NCBI RefSeq assembly: GCF_037201975.1
Contig: NZ_CP147520.1
Coordinates: forward strand, 4,464,001-4,528,000
Direction: 5' to 3'
From: Streptomyces sp. TG1A-60
Lineage (GTDB): Bacteria > Actinomycetota > Actinomycetes > Streptomycetales > Streptomycetaceae
DNA length: 64,000 nt
Shown: positions 42,493-54,605 of the stretch, in pieces
How the letters are laid out: every line of letters begins with the position of its first letter
How positions within the stretch are numbered: the first letter of the stretch is position 1
Program-made: the position numbers and the translations under genes
Notes under the pieces: generated by a model
Databases searched by the model: none
Seen by the model: only the letters and a program-made list of their open reading frames with translations
What the model was told of the DNA's origin: nothing

Positions 42493-43256
42493 ATGTCTGA
42501 CGATTCGCGCCCTTCGCCTTCCGGAGCCGGTACGGGAAGCCGTACCGCCGCGGTGATTCCGGCCGCCGGCCGAGGCGTACGCCTCGGTCCGGGCGCCCCC
42601 AAAGCGCTCCGCGCGCTGAACGGCACCCCGATGCTGATCCACGCGGTGCGGGCCATGGCCGCGTCCCGTGCCGTCTCCCTGGTGATCGTCGTGGCGCCGC
42701 CCGACGGCGCCGCCGAGGTCAGGACGTTGCTCGACGCGCACGTGCTGCCCGAGCGGACCGACTTCCTCGTCGTCCCCGGGGGGAATCCCGCCAGGAGTCG
42801 GTGAGGCACGGCCTTGACGCGCTCCCGCCCGGCTACGACATCGTCCTCGTCCACGACGCGGCCCGTCCGCTCGTGCCCGTCGACACCGTCGACGCCGTCA
42901 TCGAGGCCGTACGGGACGGGGCGCCGGCCGTGGTGCCCGCGCTGCCGCTCGCCGACACCGTCAAGGAGGTCGAGCCGGCGGACCCGCCCGGCGCGCCGGA
43001 GCCCGTCGTCGCCACGCCGGAGCGGGCGCGGCTGCGGGGGGTGCAGACGCCGCAGGGGTTCGACCGGGAGACCCTGGTCCGGGCGCACGGGAGGGTCACC
43101 GGGGAGGTGACCGACGACGCGAGCATGGTGGAGCGGCTCGGGCTGGGGGTCGTGGTCGTGCCCGGGCACGAGGAGGCGTTCAAGGTGACACGGCCGCTGG
43201 ACCTGGTGCTCGCGGAGGCGGTCCTGGCGCGCAGGAGGCTGAACGATGGGTTCTGA
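42493..43256 (+). CDS. ispD: IspD, 2-C-methyl-D-erythritol 4-phosphate cytidylyltransferase (frame broken)
   Basis: Third enzyme of the MEP isoprenoid pathway: MEP plus CTP to CDP-ME. The first frame (42493-42804) gives [21 protein letters not shown] with the CTP-binding loop. The second (42801-43256) gives [26 protein letters not shown] and [15 protein letters not shown] to the end. The two match a continuous protein if one base is added in the G6 run at 42778-42783 (the PGGES region reads PGGNPARSR and stops). The total of 764 nt is one short of 255 codons. The gene is normally essential, so a sequencing error or a recoding event is likely rather than a dead gene. Confidence 0.85.
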
Positions 43257-43758
43257 GACGGCACCGGTGCCGGGTCCCGTGGTGTTGCCGCGGGTCGGGA
43301 TCGGTACGGACATCCACGCCTTCGAGGAGGGGCGGGAGCTGTGGTGTGCCGGGCTGAAGTGGGAGGGGGAGGGGCCGGGGCTGGCCGGGCACTCCGACGC
43401 GGACGTCGTCGCGCACGCCGCCTGCAACGCGCTGTTCTCCGCCGCCGGGCTCGGTGACCTCGGGCAGCACTTCGGGACCGGGCGCCCCGAGTGGTCCGGT
43501 GCGTCGGGGGTGACCTTGCTCGCCGAGGCCGCGCGGATCGTGCGGGCGGCCGGGTTCGTCATCGGCAACGTGGCCGTGCAGGTCGTCGGGGATCGGCCGA
43601 AGATCGGCAAGCGGCGGGACGAGGCGCAGAAGGTTCTTTCGGAGTGCGTGGGGGCGCCGGTCTCGGTGTCCGGGGCGACCACGGACGGGCTGGGGTTCCC
43701 GGGGCGGGGCGAGGGGTTGATGGCGGTCGCCACGGCGCTCGTCGTGCGGATCGGCTGA
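43246..43758 (+). CDS. ispF: 2-C-methyl-D-erythritol 2,4-cyclodiphosphate synthase
   Basis: MEP-pathway enzyme cyclising CDP-ME-2-phosphate to MEcPP in the cytoplasm, active as a trimer. Protein of 170 aa. The zinc ligands lie in [12 protein letters not shown] (Asp, His) and [11 protein letters not shown] (His). [39 protein letters not shown] and [14 protein letters not shown] are all standard. The start overlaps the ispD end by 11 nt, so the two are translationally coupled. Confidence 0.95.
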   Translation: MGSETAPVPGPVVLPRVGIGTDIHAFEEGRELWCAGLKWEGEGPGLAGHSDADVVAHAACNALFSAAGLGDLGQHFGTGRPEWSGASGVTLLAEAARIVRAAGFVIGNVAVQVVGDRPKIGKRRDEAQKVLSECVGAPVSVSGATTDGLGFPGRGEGLMAVATALVVRIG

Positions 43759-43997
43759 CTTCGGGGTTCTCCCGCCCCCGCCACCCCTGCCCGTCCCGTC
43801 CCAGGGAGCGGCGCCCCCTGGCCCCGGCCCGCGTGGGTTGTCCGGGCGCGGGATCGTCGTGAGGGGCGCGTAGTTCCCCACGCCCCTTCGGGGCCTGTGG
43901 CCCTTCAGGAGGCCGGCCGGCGGGCACACGTCACGAATCCGTCGTCCTCGGGGTGAAGGGCTCGGGGCATCGCCGATGGCCCACTACCCTGGGAGGC

Positions 43998-45401
<1,404 letters not shown>

Positions 45402-45417
45402 GCCTTTCTTGATCGAT

Positions 45418-45445
45418 TGTGCCGCCCGGCCATCCGGGCGGCACA
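45418..45445 (+). terminator. Hairpin between cysS and rlmB
   Basis: Perfect 12-bp arms (45418-45429 and 45434-45445) with a 4-nt loop, 16 nt after the cysS stop. Confidence 0.8.
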
Positions 45446-45488
45446 CTGCATTACGTACACACGCACGCTTCACACAGACGGGTAGGTC

Positions 45489-46430
45489 ATGGCCGCTAAC
45501 AACCGCCGCATGTCCGGCAAGAAGGGCGCGCAGGTCGGCAGTGGCGGCCAGCGGCGCAAGGGGCTGGAAGGCAGGGGCCCGACGCCCCCCGCCGAGATGC
45601 GCAAGAAGCACAAGGCGAACCGCATCGCGAACGCCAAGGCGAAGCAGGCCGCGCGTCGCCCCGTGGCGCGGGGCCGGGGCGGCAAGGGCACGTCCGAGAT
45701 GGTCGTGGGCCGCAACCCGGTCGTCGAGGCGCTGCGCGAGGGCGTGCCCGCGTCGACGCTCTACGTCCAGCAGTTCATCGACAACGACGAGCGGGTGCGC
45801 GAGGCGCTGCAGCTCGCCGCCGAGCGCGGCGGCATCAACCTCATGGAGGCGCCGCGGCCCGAGCTGGACCGGATGACCAACGGGCTCAACCACCAGGGCC
45901 TCGTCCTCCAGGTCCCGCCGTACGAGTACGCGCACCCCGAGGACCTGGTCGCCGCCGCGTTCGACGAGGGCGAGGACCCGCTGATCGTCGCCCTCGACGG
46001 GGTGACCGACCCGCGCAACCTCGGCGCCGTCGTCCGGTCCGTCTCCGCGTTCGGCGGCCACGGCGTCGTCGTGCCCGAGCGGCGCGCGGCCGGCATGACC
46101 GCCGGTGCCTGGAAGACGTCCGCCGGTACGGCCGCCCGTACGCCCGTCGCCCGCTGCACCAACCTCACGCGCACGCTGGAGGCGTACAAGAAGGCCGGTG
46201 TCGCCGTGGTCGGTCTCGCCGCCGACGGCGAGGTGGAGGTCGGCGAACTGAAGGCCCTGGAGGGCCCGGTCGTCATCGTCGTCGGCAGCGAGGGCAAGGG
46301 CCTGTCCCGCCTCGTCGGCGAGACCTGCGACTTCCGGGTGCGGATTCCGATGCCGGGTGGGGCGGAGTCCCTGAACGCGGGTGTCGCGGCGGGAGTTGTG
46401 CTGTACGAGGCGGCTCGGCGGCGGGTGTAG
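45489..46430 (+). CDS. rlmB: 23S rRNA (guanosine-2'-O-)-methyltransferase RlmB-like
   Basis: SPOUT/TrmH-family methyltransferase (313 aa) that 2'-O-methylates a ribosomal guanosine, presumed G2251-equivalent in 23S rRNA. The N-terminal 65 residues are basic and disordered ([35 protein letters not shown]). Then comes [15 protein letters not shown] (substrate-binding domain), and the SPOUT knot motifs [18 protein letters not shown] (motif 1), [16 protein letters not shown] (motif 2) and [23 protein letters not shown] (motif 3). Some relatives confer thiostrepton resistance; nothing here points to that. Confidence 0.9.
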   Translation: MAANNRRMSGKKGAQVGSGGQRRKGLEGRGPTPPAEMRKKHKANRIANAKAKQAARRPVARGRGGKGTSEMVVGRNPVVEALREGVPASTLYVQQFIDNDERVREALQLAAERGGINLMEAPRPELDRMTNGLNHQGLVLQVPPYEYAHPEDLVAAAFDEGEDPLIVALDGVTDPRNLGAVVRSVSAFGGHGVVVPERRAAGMTAGAWKTSAGTAARTPVARCTNLTRTLEAYKKAGVAVVGLAADGEVEVGELKALEGPVVIVVGSEGKGLSRLVGETCDFRVRIPMPGGAESLNAGVAAGVVLYEAARRRV

Positions 46431-46534
46431 AACTGGTCCTGGCCGGGGTTTTGGGGTGTGCTGGATCACCTTGACGGGGTCCGGACAGATCGGGGCGGTC
46501 AAAGCAGTGTCCTAACGACAGGTCACTCGGTTAG

Positions 46535-48256
46535 ATGAGCGTGGACACCAGAACACCCCGCACACCCACGGGGGACCGTTCGTCGGGATTCGACTCGGGG
46601 TTCGACGACGCTCCCGCGCTGAGCATGGTGAAGGTGCCGAGCGATCCGGCGCAGGTCATCGTCAACCACGCGAGCTTCCGCGTGCAGTTGGGCGCCTCCA
46701 CGCGGGCGTCCCCGCGCATCGCACGGCACTTGAGCGCCACCGAGGACACCGCGCGCATCCCGCTCGCGGGTACGGCGGGCCGTGTGCCCGCCGCCGGGCG
46801 CCGTCGCTCGCCGGTCGTCTGGAGCGGGAAGTCCGCGCCGGACGACACCGGAGCCCACCGGCTCCTCCAGGCGGCACGCGGCGCGGGCGTCGGCCCCCCC
46901 GAACCGTTGAGCGACACCGGCTCGACGCAGGTCATCCCCCGCCTCGACGGCCCGGCGAGCGGCGGCTACGACACCGGAAGCGGGCGTTACGGCGCCGACT
47001 TGACCGTCGAGACCGTGGAGACGCCCGTCGTCGGCAGCCAGCGCACGCACGGCGACCATGCCCCCGACGGCACCCGCATGCTCCCCACCATGCGTGGCGT
47101 CGGCAGTGCGTACGACGAACCGGAGTACGACCAGCGGCGGTACGGCCATGACGCCTACGCCGACGGCGAGTTCGCCGAGCCGTACGAGGACGGCGAGGAC
47201 GGCGAGGACGAGCGGCGCGAGCGCCGGACCGGCAACGAGCCCGTCCGGCACGCCTATTACCCCGGCCGCCGGATGAACCTGGGCGTCGTACTGCTGCCGC
47301 TGCGCGTCTTCCTCGGCTTCATCTCCATCTACGCCGGCATGGGCAAGCTCTGCGACCCGCACTACTTCGACGGTGGCGAGCGCGGCTCCATGGTGAAGTG
47401 GCTGAACACGCTGCATCCGTGGGAAGTCGCCGAGCCGCTGCGGCAGTTCGCCCTCGAACATCCCGTCGGCTCGGGGCTCGTCATCGCCTTCGCCCAGGTC
47501 GTCGTCGGCGTGCTGACCGTCCTCGGACTCTGGCAGCGCCTCGCCGCCGGGATCGGCGCGCTGCTGTCGGCCGCGCTGCTGGTCACCGTCAGCTGGAAGA
47601 CCGTCCCCGCCTACGAGACGCCCGACATCATCTACCTCGCCGCCTGGTCCCCGCTGATCATCGCGGGCGCACCGGTGTACTCCGCCGACGGACGGCTCGC
47701 GGGCAACGCCTGGCGCAGGCTCGGACCGCGCGCCCACATCTGGGACCTGCGGCGCCATGTGCTGCGGCGCGGTGCCCTCGTCACCGCGATCGCCGTCGGG
47801 CTGACACTGCTGATCGGGTCCCTGCTCGGCGGGGCCGTGCGGGACGCCGACCGGATCGTGGTTCCCGGGCCCGGCGAGGCGCCGCGCAACGAACTGCCGG
47901 GGTCGCCGCTGCCGGATGAGCCGGAGAACCGCCGAAAGGACAGCCCCTCCGCGTCCAACTCACCCACCGCCGGGGCCACTTCGGCGAGCCCGTCGCAGGC
48001 GGCCACGACGCCGGGGGCGACGCGGGACACCGGTGCGGTCACCGGACAGCCGAGCCAGACGCAGGGGACGGCCGGGCAGGCACCGCCACAGGAGTCCCCG
48101 CCGGTCGAGCAGGCGCCGAGTACGACGGCGGGTCCCAGCTCCACGGGAGGGGCCTCCGGTGGTCCGACCGGGGAGTCGGCCGGAGCCACCAGTGGTTCCG
48201 GCGGGGGGACCTCTTCCGGCGGGCAGCCCGGTCTGGTGGGGGGACTGCTCGGGTAG
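46535..48256 (+). CDS. DoxX-family membrane protein with long disordered ends
   Basis: Protein of 573 aa. Residues about 1-245 are polar and acidic without a fold (tyrosine-, glycine- and glutamate-rich from 190). The DoxX domain begins MNLGVVLLPLRVFLGFISIYAGMGKL and contains LVIAFAQVVVGVLTVLGL, IGALLSAALLVTVSW and the fourth helix VTAIAVGLTLLIGSLLGG. The last 120 residues are a Ser/Thr/Pro/Gly linker. DoxX proteins act in redox stress complexes (MRC) in mycobacteria; here this is only inference. The start is weakly supported; an ATG at 46625 is possible. Confidence 0.78.
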   Translation: MSVDTRTPRTPTGDRSSGFDSGFDDAPALSMVKVPSDPAQVIVNHASFRVQLGASTRASPRIARHLSATEDTARIPLAGTAGRVPAAGRRRSPVVWSGKSAPDDTGAHRLLQAARGAGVGPPEPLSDTGSTQVIPRLDGPASGGYDTGSGRYGADLTVETVETPVVGSQRTHGDHAPDGTRMLPTMRGVGSAYDEPEYDQRRYGHDAYADGEFAEPYEDGEDGEDERRERRTGNEPVRHAYYPGRRMNLGVVLLPLRVFLGFISIYAGMGKLCDPHYFDGGERGSMVKWLNTLHPWEVAEPLRQFALEHPVGSGLVIAFAQVVVGVLTVLGLWQRLAAGIGALLSAALLVTVSWKTVPAYETPDIIYLAAWSPLIIAGAPVYSADGRLAGNAWRRLGPRAHIWDLRRHVLRRGALVTAIAVGLTLLIGSLLGGAVRDADRIVVPGPGEAPRNELPGSPLPDEPENRRKDSPSASNSPTAGATSASPSQAATTPGATRDTGAVTGQPSQTQGTAGQAPPQESPPVEQAPSTTAGPSSTGGASGGPTGESAGATSGSGGGTSSGGQPGLVGGLLG

Positions 48257-48288
48257 TCGCCGTCGGCCGCGCCGATACGTACGCAGAC

Positions 48289-48317
48289 GGGCCCCGCGTG
48301 TGGATGGCGCGGGGCCC
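48289..48317. terminator. Hairpin between the DoxX and nucleotidyltransferase genes
   Basis: Perfect 10-bp arms (48289-48298 and 48308-48317) with a 9-nt loop, between convergent genes. Confidence 0.7.
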
Positions 48318-48383
48318 ATTGCCGTGTGTGCTCAGAGGAGGGGGGAGGCGTCGTCGCTCGGCCCGAGCCCCGCATGACGCCCC

Positions 48384-49115
48384 TCAGCGGCTCAGGGCCG
48401 CCAGTTCCTTCGCCGCCTCCGTCAGGTCCTTCGCCGTGTCGATGGCTCGCCAGTACGCGCCCTGGGGGAGGGGGAAGCCCGCCAGGCGGCGTTCTCGGGC
48501 GAGGCGGGGGAAGGTGGTGCGTTCGTGGTCACCGCGTTCGGGGAGGAGGGCGGTGAACTCGGGGGAGAAGACGTAGACGCCGGCGTTGACCTCGTACGTC
48601 GTCGGCGGGGCCTCGATGAAGTCGGTGACGCGGCCGAAGCCGTCCGTCTTCACGGCGCCCCAGGGGATGCGGGGGCGGGCGAGGGCGAGCGTGGCGAGGG
48701 CGTCGCGCTCGGTGTGGAAGTCCGCCATGTCGCGGAGCGAGAAACGCGTCCAGATGTCGCCGTTGGTGGCGTACCAGGGGCGGTCGGGGTGGGGGAGGTG
48801 GGCGGCGGCGTACTTGAGGCCTCCGCCTCGCCCCAGAGGTTCCGTCTCCACGACCGTGGCCACGCGGACCGGGAGGTCGGTCGAGTCCAGCCACTGCTGC
48901 AGCACGTCGGCGAGATGGCCGCAGGAGACGACGACGTCGGTCACGCCCTCCTCGGCGAGCCAGGCGAGCTGATGGCCGATGATCGGCGTGCCCGTACCGG
49001 GGATCTCGACCATGGGCTTGGGCCGGTCGTCGGTGTACGGACGCAGCCGGGAGCCCTGCCCACCGGCGAGGACCACGGCTTGAACGGGGCGCGACGCGGC
49101 GTTCGGATCGGTCAT
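48384..49115 (-). CDS. Sugar-phosphate nucleotidyltransferase (NDP-sugar synthase)
   Basis: Protein of 243 aa. The nucleotide-binding signature AVVLAGGQGSRLRPYTDDRPKPM is at about 13-35, followed by the acidic NGDIWTRF metal-site segment near 118 and the FIEAPPTTYEVNAGVYVFSPEF region. It transfers a nucleotidyl group to a sugar 1-phosphate, probably a hexose; the length is that of the short MobA-like/RfbA-type catalytic core without a C-terminal beta-helix. Specificity cannot be given. Convergent with the DoxX gene. Confidence 0.85.
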   Translation of the reverse strand: MTDPNAASRPVQAVVLAGGQGSRLRPYTDDRPKPMVEIPGTGTPIIGHQLAWLAEEGVTDVVVSCGHLADVLQQWLDSTDLPVRVATVVETEPLGRGGGLKYAAAHLPHPDRPWYATNGDIWTRFSLRDMADFHTERDALATLALARPRIPWGAVKTDGFGRVTDFIEAPPTTYEVNAGVYVFSPEFTALLPERGDHERTTFPRLARERRLAGFPLPQGAYWRAIDTAKDLTEAAKELAALSR

Positions 49116-49295
49116 GGCCGAACTGTACGCCGCGCCCCGTGCGCGGGAGCACGGCCCTGGGACGGGTGTACGGGGAGGAAGCGGCTCGGTATGCGGGGTG
49201 CGAGCCCTGGGGAGCCCTGGGGAGCGCCAGGCGGCCTCACGGCCCTGTCGGGGACCTGGGGGCCCGTTCGGGCTCCCTCGGCTGCGGCGGGTGGC

Positions 49296-49745
49296 TCAGC
49301 TGTACTGGGCGGCGACTCCCGTGGCGAAGGACGTGTCGCAGACCGGGCGGGCGTAGGACTGGGCGCGGGTGGGGCCGTAGGCGCGGACCGCGGCGCGGCC
49401 GAGGGCGCGGGCGATGGAGGTGCAGTGCTTCGCCAGTGCCGGGCGGCCGTTCACGGCCTGCTGGAGGTGGGTGAGAGCGACGCCCGGGTCCTCCTCATGG
49501 AGCTCCACGAGGAGTTTGTCGCGCAGCACCTGGTGCGGGGCGCGGGTCTTGGCGCGCTGGGAGACCTCCGAGGCGGCGAGCACCGAGTCCGCCGGGTCGG
49601 AGCCCGACCAGTTGACCCGGGTGACCGCGAGGGTGCCGGAGAGGACCAGGACGACGGGCAGGACGAGGGCGAGGGAGCGGCCGATCCGACGAGCGGGGCC
49701 GCGGCCGTGCCGTGTCCGTTGGGTGTGGGTGTGGGTGTGCTTCAC
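49296..49745 (-). CDS. Hypothetical secreted or membrane-anchored protein
   Basis: Unrecognised, 149 aa. A histidine/threonine-rich start (KHTHTHTQ) comes from a short CA-rich repeat and precedes a basic stretch (RRIGRSLA) and one hydrophobic segment (LALVLPVVLVLSGTLAV), so it is exported or anchored. The outer domain has helices VLRDKLLVELHEEDPGVALTHLQQAV and two cysteines (KHCTSIAR, RPVCDTS) that could pair. The GTG start at 49745 is weakly supported. It sits between the nucleotidyltransferase and msiK, a place where streptomycetes keep a similar gene. Confidence 0.6.
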   Translation of the reverse strand: MKHTHTHTQRTRHGRGPARRIGRSLALVLPVVLVLSGTLAVTRVNWSGSDPADSVLAASEVSQRAKTRAPHQVLRDKLLVELHEEDPGVALTHLQQAVNGRPALAKHCTSIARALGRAAVRAYGPTRAQSYARPVCDTSFATGVAAQYS

Positions 49746-49882
49746 GCGAGTGAGGGTAGCGCGGGGTAGTGGCAGGGCGACATCAGGTCACCGGTACGGG
49801 GGATGCCCGAGCGCCGTCTTCCGGGTGGTGGGTTGACGTACTGTGGTCGAAATGGGGTGATTTGCCAGGGTGATTGGCGGCC

Positions 49883-49923
49883 ACGAAGAAGGCCCCGCAG
49901 GGTGCCTGCGGGGCCTTCTTCGT
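49883..49923 (-). terminator. msiK terminator
   Basis: Perfect 18-bp arms (49883-49900 and 49906-49923) with a 5-nt loop, 63 nt beyond the msiK stop. One of the strongest hairpins of the window. Confidence 0.88.
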
Positions 49924-49985
49924 CAACCTGGGTGATTTGTCCCGGGTCGGTGGCTCGGTGAACGGCCGTGTCCGGGCCGGGTGGT

Positions 49986-51122
<1,137 letters not shown>

Positions 51123-51175
51123 GGGTCGTAGGCCCCCTTCACCGGCAGGAACGTGCCGGACGATCCGTTGTAAAG

Positions 51176-51217
51176 GTGGTGATCCACCACGGATGATGTT
51201 GTGGTGGTGTAGTCCAC
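51176..51217. promoter_or_regulatory. Two palindromes upstream of msiK, one DasR-site-like
   Basis: GTGGTGTAGTCCAC (51204-51217) differs from the DasR consensus core TGGTCTAGACCA at two of 12 positions. A second palindrome, GTGGTG-ATC-CACCAC, is at 51176-51190. Both lie 54-95 nt before the msiK start. DasR, a GntR repressor of GlcNAc uptake, is known to affect sugar transporters; direct control here is inference. Confidence 0.5.
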
Positions 51218-51357
51218 GGGAGTGGATTGGGTCAGGACGGTACCCCCCGTTCACCTGGTCTGTCAGTACCCGGACCCCTGTGAACTTCGCGGAAATTTCC
51301 GACGAGCACGGGCGGCGACGTGGGTACACTGCACGGGCGCCCCCGCACGGGGGCCAC

Positions 51358-51431
51358 GCCTCCTTAGCTCAGATGGCCAGAGCAACGCACTTGTAATGCG
51401 TAGGTCGTCGGTTCGAATCCGACAGGGGGCT
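51358..51431 (+). tRNA. tRNA-Thr (anticodon TGT)
   Basis: A 74-nt cloverleaf. The acceptor GCCTCCT pairs with AGGGGGC. The anticodon stem ACGCA/TGCGT encloses the loop CTTGTAA, giving anticodon TGT for ACA codons. The T arm contains GGTTCGAATCC. CCA is not encoded. The strong hairpin at 51438-51470 is its terminator. Positions 51390-51415 are repeated at 57335-57360, marking it as an integration site. Confidence 0.93.
51390..51415 (+). repeat. Left attachment-site core within tRNA-Thr
   Basis: The 26 bp from the anticodon loop (CTTGTAATGCG...) to the T loop (...CGGTTCG) are identical to 57335-57360. The bases beyond both ends differ, so these are the limits of the duplication. Confidence 0.8.
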
Positions 51432-51437
51432 CCGCCG

Positions 51438-51470
51438 AAGGCCAGGTCACGTAGTTCGTGACCTGGCCTT
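51438..51470 (+). terminator. tRNA-Thr terminator
   Basis: Perfect 14-bp arms (51438-51451 and 51457-51470) with a 5-nt loop, followed by TTGTGTT. Confidence 0.85.
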
Positions 51471-51547
51471 TTGTGTTGCTCGGGGCGTGACGCGTCACAC
51501 GGCTGGGGTACCGTGGGATGGCTTGCGTGAGCGGAGCGGGCCGGTGC

Positions 51548-51780
51548 CTATTTCCTGGGCTTCTTCCGCTTGGCCTTCTTCTTGGCCCTGGCCTCGGCCT
51601 TCGCCTTGTCCTTGGCCTTCTTCGCGGCCTTGCGGGCCTCCTCCGCCTCGGTCTTCCGCTGAAGCGGGACCAGCTTGGCGGTGGCCTCGGCGGCGTTCTT
51701 GCCGACGTGAGGGAGGATGCCTAATGGTGACGTCGGGTATTGGAACTGTCGGAATGCCTCTGGAGCGAGGGTCCTCTGAG
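51548..51780 (-). pseudogene. Unassigned fragment with a lysine/alanine-rich basic tail
   Basis: A minus-strand frame without a start codon reads REIHRWIRAQRTLAPEAFRQ, then TSPLGILPHVGKNAAEATAK, then a tail of alternating KKAK, EAEEARKAAK and KKKAKRKK to TAG 51548-51550. It is the C-terminus of an unknown protein, histone-H1-like in composition. Its first residues abut the element's left edge region. I cannot assign a family. No other gene is seen between 51551 and 51980. Confidence 0.4.
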
Positions 51781-51980
51781 CCCGGATCCACCGGTGAATC
51801 TCGCGCGGGTGCGATCTCTCGTCGAGGAGCGTCGGCCGTGTGAGGCGGGGGTGTGAGGGTGCGCGGTATCCGCCGTGCGCGGGTCGCGGCCTGTCCGGTG
51901 CTTTCGGGGTCGGGGGTGCGGTGGTGGCGGTGTCGCCCAGGGCCGGTGTGGCCGTCGGTTTGTTCGGTGTGCGGGGCCCC

Positions 51981-52122
51981 TCAGCCTGGTGCGGGTGGGC
52001 GATGGGTGACCTCGAACAGGCCCTGGTAGGCGCCGTGCCAGGGCCAGTTGGCGGGCAGGTGGGCGGTCAGCTTGATGCGCGCGGTGCGGGCCAGGCGGGC
52101 GGGGACGTGGACGAGTGCGTAT

Positions 52123-52130
<8 letters not shown>
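51981..52130 (-). pseudogene. IS1380-family transposase, C-terminal fragment
   Basis: The minus frame reads YALVHVPARLARTARIKLTA, then HLPANWPWHGAYQGLFEVTH and RPPAPG before TGA 51981-51983. The R---VH--ARL-R--R----L---WPW---------L---P-P ending is typical for IS1380 transposases. Only about 48 residues are left; the catalytic core is gone. It points away from the adjacent integrase fragment. Confidence 0.6.
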
Positions 52131-53043
<913 letters not shown>

Positions 53044-53204
53044 CGCTGCGGGCCCGCTCGGCGGCGATGCCCAGGTGGCACCAGGCGCATCAAGCCAGAG
53101 CCCTGATCAGCCACTATCGCCGACGATGCGACCCACTGCCACATGATCTCGGCGGCGCTCCGGTCATGCACCGTTCCTTGGCTTGCCAGGACGTCGGGCA
53201 GCGG

Positions 53205-54083
53205 TCACGCCGCCGCGTTCAACAGATCGGCGAGGATGCCGGGCCGTTCCAGAGCGATGAAGTGGCCCGCTCCCGGCACCTGCGTGAAATCGGCGTCAGG
53301 CAGCAGCTCCTTGTCGGCTTGCCGGTCCGAGGGTCGGGACCAGTCGTTCTCCCCGTAGACGAGGTGGACGGGTGCCTTGACCTCGGGGTAGCGCGAGCGG
53401 GCGGCGATGAGACTGGGCAGGCTCTGGTACACGGCCCTGGCGACGGTCGGGTAGCCGGGGCGGCGGCCCACCTGGAGGAGTTCGTCGACGTAGTCCGCCC
53501 GCAGCGCGGTCTTGTCGACCAGCCCGCCCTGCAGGATCCTGCGGAAGGCGGCCTTGGGCTCCACCCCGGCGACCACCGGGCCTACCCCCGGAGTGAGAAC
53601 ACCGCCGACCACCACACGGGCGAGAAGACTGGACCGGGCGATCCCACCGGGGAAGTCGTACGTGTTCACCGCGACGACGCGCCGGACCCGCTCGGGCAGG
53701 TCGGCCGCGGTGGTCAGGGCGAGCACCGCCCCCATGGACTCCCCGACCAGGGTCACGTCGTGGAGGTCGAGTTCGGTCAGGAGCCGCTTGACGCCCGCGC
53801 GCATGGCCGGCTCGTCGTACGACGCACCGGGCACGATCTCGGAGTATCCCATCCCCGGCAGGTCGAGGGCGTACACGGTGTACTGGTCCGCGATCAGGGG
53901 GATGAGGGAGCGGAAGTGCTCGGCCTGGGTGCGCACAGTGTGCAGCAGGACCACGGGGGCACCGGTGCCCGCCTTGAGGTAGCGCAGGGTTCCCTCGTTG
54001 CTGCGATGTCCTGTGCGCGGGGCGATGGTGTGGCTGGTGGTTCCCGGGATGTGCATCGTGGGACGTGGCTCTGGGCTGGGCAT
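53205..54083 (-). CDS. Alpha/beta-fold hydrolase under TetR-type control
   Basis: Protein of 292 aa. The oxyanion segment is VVLLHTVRT (LLHTVRT rather than HGxP, as in a subset of haloperoxidase-like enzymes). The nucleophile elbow is LVGESMGAVLAL with the Ser about residue 123. The acid is in LVYGENDWSRP and the His in PGAGHFIALERP near the C-terminus. Substrate unknown. The start at 54083 is supported by aaggga; ATG 54179 is a less likely alternative. Two operator palindromes (54183-54221) upstream match one before the adjacent TetR gene. Confidence 0.83.
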   Translation of the reverse strand: MPSPEPRPTMHIPGTTSHTIAPRTGHRSNEGTLRYLKAGTGAPVVLLHTVRTQAEHFRSLIPLIADQYTVYALDLPGMGYSEIVPGASYDEPAMRAGVKRLLTELDLHDVTLVGESMGAVLALTTAADLPERVRRVVAVNTYDFPGGIARSSLLARVVVGGVLTPGVGPVVAGVEPKAAFRRILQGGLVDKTALRADYVDELLQVGRRPGYPTVARAVYQSLPSLIAARSRYPEVKAPVHLVYGENDWSRPSDRQADKELLPDADFTQVPGAGHFIALERPGILADLLNAAA

Positions 54084-54182
54084 CTCGCTGGCTTCCCTTT
54101 GTGTGAACTGCTGCGGACGGGTGATTCGGATAGGGCCCGCCCGAAGGGGGCGTGACCACGGACCAGCTCCTGAATTCATTGA

Positions 54183-54221
54183 GAAACCGACCGGTTTCCA
54201 TCATCGTAAACCGATCGGTTT
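54183..54221. promoter_or_regulatory. Two TetR operators upstream of the hydrolase
   Basis: GAAACCG-AC-CGGTTTC at 54183-54198 and AAACCGATCGGTTT at 54208-54221 are perfect palindromes about 100-140 nt before the hydrolase start. The second is identical to the site at 55207-55220 before the TetR gene. Confidence 0.7.
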
Positions 54222-54249
54222 CCGAGCGCAAGACTGAGGTTGCCATCCG

Positions 54250-54540
54250 CAGCAACAGGGTCAGCGCACAGGAGAGACGCGAGAGTGCCATCCGCACAGC
54301 GGTCGCCGATTCCGCACTCAAGGGCTACTACGGCACGTCTAAACGCTCCAGCTGCAGGTGTAGGGCTACGCCGCCGAGGCCAAGAGTGATGCGGCCAAGC
54401 GGTCCGAGCCGGCTGGATGAGGCCCTGGGGAGCTGCGTACCTGCTGTTGGGCGCTGATGTCGACGAGACGACGGCCTTCCTGGCGCGCGGCACGCCCGTC
54501 AGCACCCTTACGGCCACCGGGCTCCCCTCGATTGCAGGGA
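54250..54540 (+). pseudogene. Second TetR-family regulator, internally deleted relic
   Basis: On the plus strand SAQERRESAIRTAVADSALK and GYYGTS resemble the first HTH helix of a TetR protein. About 25 codons later a different frame gives RPWGAAYLLLGADVDETTAF and LARGTPVSTLTATGLPS, similar to the last helices of such regulators. The middle of the gene is missing. Assigned by pattern only. No other gene is seen between the hydrolase operators and the frameshifted TetR gene. Confidence 0.4.
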
Positions 54541-54605
54541 ATCAGGGGTGGGAGCCATCGGTCTGGGGAGGGCACGGTCGCGGCGCCTGCTCGAAAGGGG
54601 ATGCG

